Source: Nocardia puris
GTDB lineage: Bacteria > Actinomycetota > Actinomycetes > Mycobacteriales > Mycobacteriaceae
Direction of reading: 5' to 3'
NCBI RefSeq assembly: GCF_003315035.1
Contig: NZ_QNRE01000007.1
Span: 248,001 to 312,000, forward strand
DNA: 64,000 nt
Position numbers and translations under genes: made by a program. The notes under the pieces are model-generated. The model saw nothing but the letters and a program-made list of their open reading frames with translations. It was not told where the DNA came from and did no database searches. Positions 56,354 to 64,000 of this stretch are shown piece by piece. Within the stretch, counting starts at the first letter, position 1, and each line of letters opens with the position of its first letter.

Positions 56354-59299
56354 GTGAATTTGGGCAAAGACTTGGTGGGGTCGGTACAGCGGTTGATGGC
56401 GACCGCCCAGAACGGCCTGGAAGTGATCCGTTTCGGCGGGCTGACCCATGACGTCGAATCGTCGCCCTACGAGGTGGTGGAGCGGCGCCGCATGTATCGG
56501 CTGCGCCACTACTTCCCCGACGACGCCACGCCCGGCCGTCCGGTCGCGGTGCTGGTGCCACCGCTGATGGTGAACGCCGACATCTGGGACGTCAACGCCG
56601 ACGGCGGCGCGGTCGGCATCCTGCACGCGGGCGGGATCGATTGCTGGGTGGTCGATTTCGGCTCCCCGGCCAGCGAGGAGGGCGGCTGGCAGCGCGACCT
56701 CGCCGACCACGTGCTCGCGGTGAACAGCGCGCTCGACACCGTGATCGAGGCCACCGGATCCGACGTGCACCTGATGGGCTACTCGCAGGGCGGCATGTTC
56801 GCCTACCAGACCACCGCCTATCGCTACGGCAAGGGCGTCGCCAGCATCGTCACCTTCGGCAGCCCCGTCGACATCGTGGCGGGAATGCCGTTCGGCCTGC
56901 CCTACGGCCTGGTGTCCGATGTCGCCGACTTCCTCGCCGACCACGTGGTGACCCGCCTGCCGATCACCGACTCGATGGTCCGCGTCGGCTTCCAGATGCT
57001 GGACCCGGTGAAGACCGCGAAGTCCCGCATCGACTTCCTGCGCCAGTTGCACGACCGCGAGGCGCTGCTGCCCAAGGAGCGGCAGCGCCGCTTCCTCAAC
57101 AGCGACGGCTGGGTCGCCTACGCCGGCCCCGCGGCCGCCGATCTGCTCAAGCAGTTCGTGGCGCACAACCGGATGATGCTGGGCGGCTTCGTGATTCGCG
57201 ACCAGCCGGTCTCGCTGGCGGAATTGAAATGCCCGATCCTGGCGTTCGTCGGCGAGGTCGACGACATCGGCCAGCCCGCCGCCGTGCGCGGCATCGTGCG
57301 CGCCGCGCCGAACGCCGAGGTCTACGAGGCGAGCCTGGTGGCGGGCCACTTCGGGCTGGTCGCGGGCAGCATGGCGACGAACCACACCTGGCCGATCGTG
57401 CGGCAGTGGGTGGACTGGATGGTCGGCGAGAAGCCGCTGCCGGAGGAGATCGTGCGGATGAGCGAGCATGTGCCCGGCAAACGCCCGCGCACGGCCGCCA
57501 CCCGCGTGGTGCACACCGCAGCGACGCTCGCCGAGGCGGGCGCGGGCGTCGGCAAGGCGCTGGAAGGCATCGCCAGCAACACCGTGAAGGGGTCGGTGGA
57601 ACTCGCGGGTGAGGCGGCGCGGGCGCTGCCCCGGTTGGCCCGCCTGGGCATGATCCAGCCGAACACCCGCATCTCGCTGGGCAAGCTGCTGGCCGAACAG
57701 TCCAAGCGGGCGCCGCTGCGCGAATGCTTCCTGTTCGACGACCGCGTGCACACCAACGCGGCGGTGAACGTGCGCATCGACAACGTGGTGCGCGGGCTCA
57801 TCTCGGTGGGAATCCGGCCCGCGACGCGGGTCGGCGTCGTCATGGAGACCCGGCCGAGCGCGCTGGTGACGGTGGCGGCGCTCTCGCGGCTGGGCGCCGT
57901 GGGCGTGCTGCTCGCGCCGGGCAGCGAGCTGACCAAGGCGATCGAGCTCACCGGCGCCGAGACCGTCATCACCGATCCGGAGAACCTGCGCCACGCGGCG
58001 GCCACCGGCGCGCGGGTGCTGGTGCTCGGCGGCGGTGACGCGCGGGGCCTGGACATGCCGGTCGGCGGCGACGTGATCGACCTCGAGCAGATCGATCCCG
58101 CACAGGTGCGGTTGCCCGCGTGGTACCGCCCGAATCCGGGCAAGGCGCGGGAGCTGGCGTTCGTGCTGGTCACCGGCACGGGAGACCGCCTGGAGACCAA
58201 GTACATCACCAACCACCGGTGGGCGCTCTCGGCGTTCGGCACCGCCTCGGCGGCCGATCTGGACCGCCGCGACACCGTGTATTGCCTTGCGCCGCTGCAC
58301 CATTCGTCGGGCCTGCTGGTGAGCCTCGGCGGCGCGGTCGCGGGCGGGAGCCGGATCGCGCTGGCGCGCTCGCTGGACCCGGCGCGGTTCGCCGAGGAGG
58401 TGCACCGCTATGGCGTGACCGTGGTGACCTACACCTGGACGATGCTGCGCGACATCCTCGACGCCGAGGTGTTCCCCGCCGGGCACCGCCACCCGATCCG
58501 GCTGTTCATCGGCTCCGGCATGCCCGCCGGCCTGTGGCGGCGCACGATGGACCAGTTCGAACCGGCGCGCGTGCTCGAGTTCTACGCCTCGATCGAGGGC
58601 GATGTGGTGCTGGCGAACGTGCCCGGCACGAAGGCGGGCAGCAAGGGCAGGCCAGTGCCGGGGACGGCGCGCGTGGAGCTGGTCTCCTACGACCCGATCG
58701 CGCGGCGCATCCGCACCGACGACTCCGGGTTCGCGCGCCGCTGCGCCGACAACGAGGTGGGCTTGCTGATCGGCAAGGCCTCCGAGGGCGTCGACATCTC
58801 GGCGGGCGGCATGCGCGGGGTGTTCGCCCCCAATGACGCGTGGATGCCGACGGAGAATCTGTTCCGCCGCGACTCCGACGGCGACTACTGGCTGGTGAGC
58901 CGCAAGGACACCGTCATCGTGACGCCGCGCGGCGCGGTGTTCACCCAGCCGATCGTGGACGCGCTCAACGACATCACCGCCGTCGATCTCGAGGTCGCCT
59001 ACGGCCTCACCGTGAACGATCACCAGATCGCGGTCGCGGCGGTGTCGGTGCGCGACGGATTCCGGCTGGAGCCCAACGACGTGACCGAAGGCCTGCGGGC
59101 GCTGGACCCCGACCAGCGCCCCGACCTGGTGTACGTGGTGGACGAGATCCCGCGCAGCGCCACCTACCGGCCGTCGACGCGGGCGGTGCAGGCGGCGGGG
59201 CGGCCCGGCCCCGGACCGGACACCTGGTGGTACAACCGCGAGACCGACGCCTACGAGGTGCTGACCGACGAGCACGCGCGCACGCTGCTCGGCGCCTGA
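56354..59299 (+). CDS. Bifunctional alpha/beta hydrolase + AMP-binding (acyl-CoA synthetase-like) protein, Rv1683-like
   Basis: A 981-aa fusion, GTG 56354 with AGGAG upstream. Residues about 1-370 are a PHA-synthase/lipase-like alpha/beta hydrolase: VPPLMVNADIWD, the nucleophile Ser in LMGYSQGGMFAYQTTAYRYG, and VAGHFGLVAGS. Residues about 440-981 are an adenylate-forming domain with a weak A3 motif (VTGTGDRLETKYITNHRW), EFYASIEGDVV, and WLVSRKDTVIVTPRG. Mycobacterium tuberculosis Rv1683 has the same layout and is linked to triacylglycerol/lipid metabolism. The degenerate AMP motifs suggest altered chemistry. Confidence 0.85.
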   Translation: MNLGKDLVGSVQRLMATAQNGLEVIRFGGLTHDVESSPYEVVERRRMYRLRHYFPDDATPGRPVAVLVPPLMVNADIWDVNADGGAVGILHAGGIDCWVVDFGSPASEEGGWQRDLADHVLAVNSALDTVIEATGSDVHLMGYSQGGMFAYQTTAYRYGKGVASIVTFGSPVDIVAGMPFGLPYGLVSDVADFLADHVVTRLPITDSMVRVGFQMLDPVKTAKSRIDFLRQLHDREALLPKERQRRFLNSDGWVAYAGPAAADLLKQFVAHNRMMLGGFVIRDQPVSLAELKCPILAFVGEVDDIGQPAAVRGIVRAAPNAEVYEASLVAGHFGLVAGSMATNHTWPIVRQWVDWMVGEKPLPEEIVRMSEHVPGKRPRTAATRVVHTAATLAEAGAGVGKALEGIASNTVKGSVELAGEAARALPRLARLGMIQPNTRISLGKLLAEQSKRAPLRECFLFDDRVHTNAAVNVRIDNVVRGLISVGIRPATRVGVVMETRPSALVTVAALSRLGAVGVLLAPGSELTKAIELTGAETVITDPENLRHAAATGARVLVLGGGDARGLDMPVGGDVIDLEQIDPAQVRLPAWYRPNPGKARELAFVLVTGTGDRLETKYITNHRWALSAFGTASAADLDRRDTVYCLAPLHHSSGLLVSLGGAVAGGSRIALARSLDPARFAEEVHRYGVTVVTYTWTMLRDILDAEVFPAGHRHPIRLFIGSGMPAGLWRRTMDQFEPARVLEFYASIEGDVVLANVPGTKAGSKGRPVPGTARVELVSYDPIARRIRTDDSGFARRCADNEVGLLIGKASEGVDISAGGMRGVFAPNDAWMPTENLFRRDSDGDYWLVSRKDTVIVTPRGAVFTQPIVDALNDITAVDLEVAYGLTVNDHQIAVAAVSVRDGFRLEPNDVTEGLRALDPDQRPDLVYVVDEIPRSATYRPSTRAVQAAGRPGPGPDTWWYNRETDAYEVLTDEHARTLLGA

Positions 59300-59422
59300 C
59301 GCGCCGCGCGCCGGGCCGGATCGTGTTGCCGGTCCGGCGGATTCGCGCGCTGCCGGAACGCGGCCTAGGTTGGACGCGGGCGTCCTCCGCGCCCGGTGTC
59401 CGACGAGCCAAGGGTCAGACGG

Positions 59423-60022
59423 GTGAGCACGAGCCTCGTTTATCGCAACCGCGCCGTGTACGAGCTGTTGATGCGCGGGCTCTACGGCCGGCATTACGCC
59501 GACCGGTACGGTGCGATCGCCGCTTTGGTGCCGGGCGGCGCCGAGGTGGTCGACGTATGTTCCGGCCCGGCAACCTTGTACACGCGCTATCTGCGCGCGC
59601 GGTCGGTGAACTACACCGGGCTGGATCTCAACGAGCGGTTCGTCGCGAACGTGAACCGTGCGGGCGGGCGCGGGCTGCTGTGGAACGTGCACGAGGATCG
59701 GCCGCTGCCCGCCGCCGATGTCGTGGTCATGCAGGCGAGCCTGTATCACTTCCTGCCCGACGCGGCGCCCGTAGTCGATCGGATGCTGGCCGCCGCGCGG
59801 GACCGGGTGATCGTCGCCGAACCGGTCCGCAACATGGCCACCAGCCGCAACCGCGTCGTCGCCGCCCTCGGCCGTCGCTTCACCGACGCCGGCGACGGCC
59901 CGCAGACCCGTCGCTTCACCGAATCGACCCTGGTCGAGTTCTTCGCGGGCTACGCCGGCCACGTCGTGCGTGACGAACCCATCGCGGGCGGGCGCGAGCG
60001 CCTGTACGTGCTCGAGCCCTGA
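59423..60022 (+). CDS. Class I SAM-dependent methyltransferase-like protein
   Basis: A 199-aa protein, GTG 59423 with AAGGG upstream. The SAM-binding motif is VVDVCSGPATLYTRYL, then YTGLDLNERFVANVNRAGG and a motif IV-like VVVMQASLYHFLPDA. It ends IAGGRERLYVLEP. It could methylate a lipid or small molecule. It converges on the aminotransferase gene with 3 nt between stops. Confidence 0.8.
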   Translation: MSTSLVYRNRAVYELLMRGLYGRHYADRYGAIAALVPGGAEVVDVCSGPATLYTRYLRARSVNYTGLDLNERFVANVNRAGGRGLLWNVHEDRPLPAADVVVMQASLYHFLPDAAPVVDRMLAAARDRVIVAEPVRNMATSRNRVVAALGRRFTDAGDGPQTRRFTESTLVEFFAGYAGHVVRDEPIAGGRERLYVLEP

Positions 60023-60025
60023 CCC

Positions 60026-61165
60026 CTACACCGTGAACGCGGTGACCGCCTCGACCACCCGGGCGACCTGGTCGTCGCGCAGAGCCGGCCACAGGGGGAG
60101 CCGCACGACGGTGGCGGAGAACTCAGCGCTGCGCACGCACGGATACGGCGTGCGGCCCAGTTTCAACCCGGCCGGGCTGGAGTCCAGCGGCACGTAGTGG
60201 AACGGCGCCGACACCCCGCGCTCGCGCAGGTGCGCGATGAGGTCGTCGCGGCGGGATTCGGTGGGCGTGCGCAGGTAGAACAGGTGCGCGGTGTGCTCGG
60301 CGCCGTCGAGGATCGTCATGAGCCGCACGTCGTTGCGGGCCGCCCAGTCGGCCAGTCCGGCCGCGTAGGCCTCCCACACCCGGTGCCTGCCGGACTGGAT
60401 GGCGGCGAACTCGGTGAGCTGCGCGTCCAGGACGGCGGCGTTGAGTTCGCTCGGCAGATAGCTCGAACCGATGTCCTGCCAGGAATATTTGTCCACCGCG
60501 CCGCGCAGGAAACGGGCGCGGTCGGTGCCCTTCTCCCGGATGATCTCCGCGCGCGCCATCAGGATCTCGTCGGTGAGCAGCAGCGCGCCGCCCTCGCCGC
60601 AGTGCACATTCTTCGTGTCGTGGAAGCTGAGCGTGCCCATGGTGCCGAGCGTGCCGAGCGGCCGTCCCCGCCAGCGGCCGCCGAGTCCGTGCGCGTTGTC
60701 CTCGATGATCGCGAAGCCGTGCTGGGCCGCGAGCGCGAGCAGCGCGTCCATATCGGCGGCGACACCGCCGTAGTGCATGACCACCACGGCCTTGGTCTTG
60801 TCCGTGAGCACCCGCGCGACCGACTCCGAGTCCACATTGCCGGTGTCGAGGTCGATGTCCGCGAACACCACCGTCGCCCCGCGCACCGCCATCGAGATGG
60901 CCGCGGAGGTGAACGTGAAGCTCGGGACGATCACCTCGTCGTCGGGGCCGATCTCCAGCAGCAGCCCCGCCATCTCGAGCGCGGCCGTGCACGAGGTGGT
61001 GAGCAGCGCGTGCGGCGCCTCGGTGATCGCTTTGAGCTTCGCCGTGGCCGCCGCCGTGAACCGGCCGTCGCCGTGGCTGTGGTCGCTCGCCAGCACGGCC
61101 TCGAGGTTGGCGAGTTCGTCGCGCGCGCGATACGGACGACTGAACAGCACACGGTCATCTGTCAC
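60026..61165 (-). CDS. DegT/DnrJ/EryC1/StrS-family sugar aminotransferase (WecE/RffA-like)
   Basis: A 379-aa PLP enzyme for nucleotide-sugar transamination. It shows LLTTSCTAALEMAGLLLEIG, EVIVPSFTFTSAAISMAVRG, IIEDNAHGLGGRWRGRPLGT, and the PLP lysine in LSFHDTKNVHCGEGGALLL. The closest pattern is dTDP-4-dehydro-6-deoxyglucose transaminase (WecE/RffA). The N-terminus overlaps the end of the GT2 gene by 11 nt, so they are one operon. Confidence 0.88.
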   Translation of the reverse strand: MTDDRVLFSRPYRARDELANLEAVLASDHSHGDGRFTAAATAKLKAITEAPHALLTTSCTAALEMAGLLLEIGPDDEVIVPSFTFTSAAISMAVRGATVVFADIDLDTGNVDSESVARVLTDKTKAVVVMHYGGVAADMDALLALAAQHGFAIIEDNAHGLGGRWRGRPLGTLGTMGTLSFHDTKNVHCGEGGALLLTDEILMARAEIIREKGTDRARFLRGAVDKYSWQDIGSSYLPSELNAAVLDAQLTEFAAIQSGRHRVWEAYAAGLADWAARNDVRLMTILDGAEHTAHLFYLRTPTESRRDDLIAHLRERGVSAPFHYVPLDSSPAGLKLGRTPYPCVRSAEFSATVVRLPLWPALRDDQVARVVEAVTAFTV

Positions 61166-62249
61166 GGTTCTCGGTCCCCCCGGCGACGGAAGTGGTCAGA
61201 TCCTCCTGCGACACCGGGCGTGGGCGCGGCGAATCCACAGTCAGGTACAACGGTTTGCCGACGAGGATGTGCAATGCCACCCCCAGGTATTCCGCGATGA
61301 GTCCGAGCGAGAAAAGGATCGCGCCCGAGCACAGCAACAGCACCACGATGATCGAAGCCCAGCCCTCCGGCGCCCAATCGTCGGTGGTGAGTGCCGAGTA
61401 GATGACCACACCGGCGATGATCGCGCCGATCGCGGCGAGAGTCACGCCGAGCATGCTGACCAGCCGCAGTCCGCGAGTGCCGGTGCACAGCACCATCTTC
61501 CAGAACAGCGAGAACAACCGGCGGTAGTTGTACCCCGACTCCTCGCGGCCCTCGGCCCGCAACTCCACCGGCGCCTGCGCGACCGAGTCCACCACCCAGG
61601 TCAGCGCGACATCGAGGTACACGCCGTTCGACGCCACATCGGCGAGCTGACGGCCGATATCGCCGCGGATCAACCGGTAGGACTCGAAGCGGGTCGAATC
61701 GGGGAAGGCGAACACGGTGGCCAGCACCACCTTCGCGCCCCGCGAGGTGAGGTTGCGCAGGAAGCCGTGCGGGCGGGTGTTGGTCGGGCGCGAGTACACC
61801 AGGTCGGCGCGTTCGGCGAGCGCGGTGTCGAGGAAGGCGGCGAGGAACCGCGGATCGTGCTGACCGTCCTCGTCCATGGTGACGATCCAGTCGGCGCGCG
61901 CCGCCGACATGCCCGCGATCGTTGCCGCGTCCTGGCCGAAATTGCGGCTCAGCCACAGCGGGCGGACCACGTCGTACTCGCGCGCCAGCTCCTGCATCAC
62001 CACATCGGAGCGATCCGGGCCGTGGTCGTGGACCAGGATGATCTCCTCGACCACGAACAGCGCCCCGCCCGGCGTCCGCGCGGGTTCGGTGAACCGCACC
62101 AGTTCGGCGACGAGGCCGCGGATCGTGTGCTCTCCCCGGTACACCGGCACCACGACGGAGATGCCGTGCGGGCGGTCCATCCCCGCGACGGACCGATCGG
62201 TGCGCGCGACGGACTCCGACCGCGGGGGACGTGCTGGGTGAATCGGCAT
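61155..62249 (-). CDS. Polyprenyl-phosphate glycosyltransferase, GT2 (ArnC/GtrB-like)
   Basis: A 364-aa GT-A enzyme with C-terminal membrane helices. The N-terminal domain: GISVVVPVYRGEHTIRGLVA, VRPLWLSRNFGQDAATIAGM, and the metal motif IVTMDEDGQHDPRF (DxD). After residue about 240 come two transmembrane helices (LGVTLAAIGAIIAGVVIYSA and IIVVLLLCSGAILFSLGLIAE). ArnC and GtrB proteins transfer a sugar to polyprenyl phosphate at the membrane. ATG 62249 is used; ATG 62180 is in frame. Confidence 0.9.
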   Translation of the reverse strand: MPIHPARPPRSESVARTDRSVAGMDRPHGISVVVPVYRGEHTIRGLVAELVRFTEPARTPGGALFVVEEIILVHDHGPDRSDVVMQELAREYDVVRPLWLSRNFGQDAATIAGMSAARADWIVTMDEDGQHDPRFLAAFLDTALAERADLVYSRPTNTRPHGFLRNLTSRGAKVVLATVFAFPDSTRFESYRLIRGDIGRQLADVASNGVYLDVALTWVVDSVAQAPVELRAEGREESGYNYRRLFSLFWKMVLCTGTRGLRLVSMLGVTLAAIGAIIAGVVIYSALTTDDWAPEGWASIIVVLLLCSGAILFSLGLIAEYLGVALHILVGKPLYLTVDSPRPRPVSQEDLTTSVAGGTENRDR

Positions 62250-62427
62250 CAGCTGGATCGACTTTCGAAGATGGTGCTTGCCTGTGCCGTCCGGAGAACG
62301 GCGGAACCCGAGAAGGCGTGAACTGTATCACGAACCGTCCAGGCTGCTATCGCTGCCAGCATCCCCACAGCATGCGCGCGTAGGGGTCGAAGTCGAGCGT
62401 CTCGGCGGGCGGTAGTGTCTCGCTCTC

Positions 62428-64000
62428 GTGAGCGACAGTGCAGTGCTCGCCGCGCGCACGCCCGCGCGGCGGGACGTCTACCGGTGGGGTGTCATCACGG
62501 CTTTCGGTGTGGTCGCCGGGTATCTCGCCGTGCTCTTGGCGAATCCGCGGCACTACTTCACCGACGACACCGAATCCCAGTACACGGGTCTGTGGGTGGG
62601 GCTCGGCCGCGCGCTGCGCGAGGGACGGTTCCCGGCGATGGTGCCCGAGGGGTGGCAGTCGGGCAACAACACCATGGACGACGCGGGCCTGTTCAACCCG
62701 CCGCAGCTGCTGATCGACCTGCTCGCGCCGTCGATGGACAACCTCGCGCTCTACGCGACGCTGGTGAAGCTGGTCTTCTCGATCATCGCCGCGCTCGGCG
62801 TGTACCGGATCTGCCTGGCCTACGGCGGCCGCCCGGCCTGGGCGGCGGTCGCCGGTGTGGCGTTCCCGCTCTCGGGGTTCTTCCTGTTCTTCGACGAGGC
62901 CAGCTGGATGACCGCGCTCACCGGCACCGCCTGGTTCGTGCACGCGTGGGCCTCGGCGCTGGTCTATGTGCGGGGCGGTGCGCGCACCGGGAAGCTTTTC
63001 GTGGCGGGCGGCCCGATCCCGGTCTTCGTGTTCCTGTATCTGACGATCTCGACGCAGTACATCTTCCCGGCCGTGGAGGCGGCGCTGATGCTGGTCGCGG
63101 TCGCGATCGGCGAGATCATCTACCGTCGCGCGTGGTTGCCGGTGGCGCGGCTGACCGCGGTGGCGGTGTGCGCGGGCCTGGCCGGTCTGCTGACCTTCCT
63201 GCCCAGCATCCTGTCGGCGCAGGTCACCTGGCGCGGCACCTCCGATATCGTGAACGACCAGTTCCTCACCGTGCCCTGGTCGGAATCGCTCAACGCGAGC
63301 CTGCCGAGCACCATGCCCGCGTTCACCTCCTGGTGGGGGTACGTGCAGCCGATGCCGGTGGTCTATATCGCGTGGTTCCTGATCCCGGCGCTGGCGTTCG
63401 TGGACTGGAGCCGGGCGCGCACCGCGTGGCGGGAGCTGAGTTCGGCGGCGGTGTTCACCGCGATCATCCTCATGTGGTCGGCCGGGCCCGGCACGATCGG
63501 TCCGCTGCGCTGGCCGGTGCGGTTGCTGCCGATGCTGGCGATCGCGCTGCTGGTGCTGGTGTGCGTGTCGCTCGGGCGTTTCGGCACGTTCGGTGACACG
63601 CGGCGGCGCGGCCTCGCGGCCGGGCTGTTGATCCTGGCGTTGCTGGTGCGGTCGATGTCGGCCGATCCGCACGCCAGCGCCTGGCACGTGGTGTCGGCGG
63701 TCGCCGTCGCGGCGCTCGGGGCGGGCGTGGTGTGGCTGTGGCGCGAGCGTGGTGTCGCGGCGGCCTGCGCGCTGACCATCGCCGCGATGTTTCCGATCGC
63801 GTTTCTCCAGGTACGGGCCGCCCAGCCCACGCCGATGTCGTGGGAGTTGCCCGCGAATCGGGCCGAGGCGAGGGCGAAGTTCCCCGACTTCCCGGGCACC
63901 ACACTGCAACTCGCCGAGCGCGGGCTCATCCAGAACGACCGCAGTCTCGACGGCGCGTACGGCTCGCTGGTCTTCGGCAACTACGCCGAGAGCCTCGAGC
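62428..64000 (+). CDS. Multi-spanning membrane protein, GT-C/YfhO-like (3' truncated by window edge)
   Basis: The frame from GTG 62428 is open to the end of the window (over 520 codons). It reads MSDSAVLAARTPARRDVYRW, a first helix (GVITAFGVVAGYLAVLLA), then NPRHYFTDDTESQYTGLWVG, which resembles the first extracytoplasmic loop of GT-C enzymes with an acidic pair (DD). At least nine further hydrophobic segments follow. Such proteins use polyprenyl-phosphate sugars outside the membrane (ArnT, YfhO, mycobacterial Rv3779). It is divergent from the GT2/aminotransferase pair (180 nt apart), supporting a joint role in envelope decoration. Confidence 0.75.
   Translation, partial: MSDSAVLAARTPARRDVYRWGVITAFGVVAGYLAVLLANPRHYFTDDTESQYTGLWVGLGRALREGRFPAMVPEGWQSGNNTMDDAGLFNPPQLLIDLLAPSMDNLALYATLVKLVFSIIAALGVYRICLAYGGRPAWAAVAGVAFPLSGFFLFFDEASWMTALTGTAWFVHAWASALVYVRGGARTGKLFVAGGPIPVFVFLYLTISTQYIFPAVEAALMLVAVAIGEIIYRRAWLPVARLTAVAVCAGLAGLLTFLPSILSAQVTWRGTSDIVNDQFLTVPWSESLNASLPSTMPAFTSWWGYVQPMPVVYIAWFLIPALAFVDWSRARTAWRELSSAAVFTAIILMWSAGPGTIGPLRWPVRLLPMLAIALLVLVCVSLGRFGTFGDTRRRGLAAGLLILALLVRSMSADPHASAWHVVSAVAVAALGAGVVWLWRERGVAAACALTIAAMFPIAFLQVRAAQPTPMSWELPANRAEARAKFPDFPGTTLQLAERGLIQNDRSLDGAYGSLVFGNYAESLE

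Noticed and set aside
56324..59962. 1212-codon open frame on the minus strand
   Set aside because: It is the antisense shadow of the Rv1683-like gene and methyltransferase; composition (His/Arg/Gln-rich, no motifs) is typical of a high-GC complement frame.
1..64000. tRNA, rRNA, CRISPR arrays, complete insertion sequences, prophage genes
   Set aside because: No cloverleaf, direct-repeat array, transposase with ends or phage structural gene was seen; only the Rpn-like remnant at 29.6-29.9 kb hints at past mobility.

Overview
The window is high-GC actinobacterial DNA, most likely from Nocardia or a close mycolic-acid-containing relative. Signs of this are GTG starts, ATGA/GTGA-coupled operons, an Rpf-type resuscitation factor, a fused alpha/beta-hydrolase/AMP-binding protein resembling mycobacterial Rv1683, and the gene order argCJBDFR...GH. 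I saw no rRNA, tRNA, CRISPR array, complete insertion sequence or origin.

Layout. 1-2.9 kb: the end of a MerR-HEAT regulator, an SDR, and two decayed genes (chloramphenicol phosphotransferase-like and an ABC ATPase). 2.9-5.2 kb: ECF42 sigma factor, YCII/DGPF protein and DHFR-like reductase. 5.3-13 kb: a divergent sugar-acid/amino-sugar-acid locus with RidA, IclR, KDG-type kinase, PLP deaminase, N-acyl-D-amino-acid deacylase, KDPG aldolase and GntP permease. It is best explained as uptake and breakdown of N-acetylglucosaminate, the oxidative chitin route. 13.1-19 kb: a TetR/monooxygenase deletion scar, then a WYL regulator whose 21-bp operator recurs before an epoxide hydrolase 3 kb away. Between those lie a lipoprotein class A beta-lactamase, a LysR regulator and an atypical serine hydrolase. 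19.4-21.3 kb: a WYL regulator/PPOX pair sharing a perfect palindrome, and a small Rpf. 21.9-23.5 kb: a second ECF42/DGPF cassette whose promoter has the same geometry as the first.

23.5-40.6 kb: arginine biosynthesis. argC-J-B-D-F-R is tightly packed, followed by an 8.3-kb island, then argG and argH. A 31-nt operator/promoter block in front of argC recurs (28/31 identical) in front of argG, which explains how the split regulon stays coordinated. The island holds an Rpn remnant, a TMEM164-like protein, a broken phosphotransferase, an ECF41/DoxX pair, a TerD-domain protein, and a three-gene cassette. In that cassette a membrane protein and its neighbour carry the same Gly-rich, amyloid-signalling-like tag at facing ends. 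I consider this the best candidate for an undescribed system.

40.7-64 kb: ComB-like phosphatase, SMR pump, Uma2 nuclease, threonine ammonia-lyase, a divergent IdeR-type-controlled iron-siderophore ABC importer (ATPase with Ser in place of the Walker B Glu), a serine hydrolase, a GntR/NCS1/hydantoin-racemase unit, a fluoride riboswitch with two crcB genes, idi, the Rv1683-like fusion, a methyltransferase, and an Arn-like trio (sugar aminotransferase, GT2 and a multi-spanning envelope protein) that runs off the right edge.
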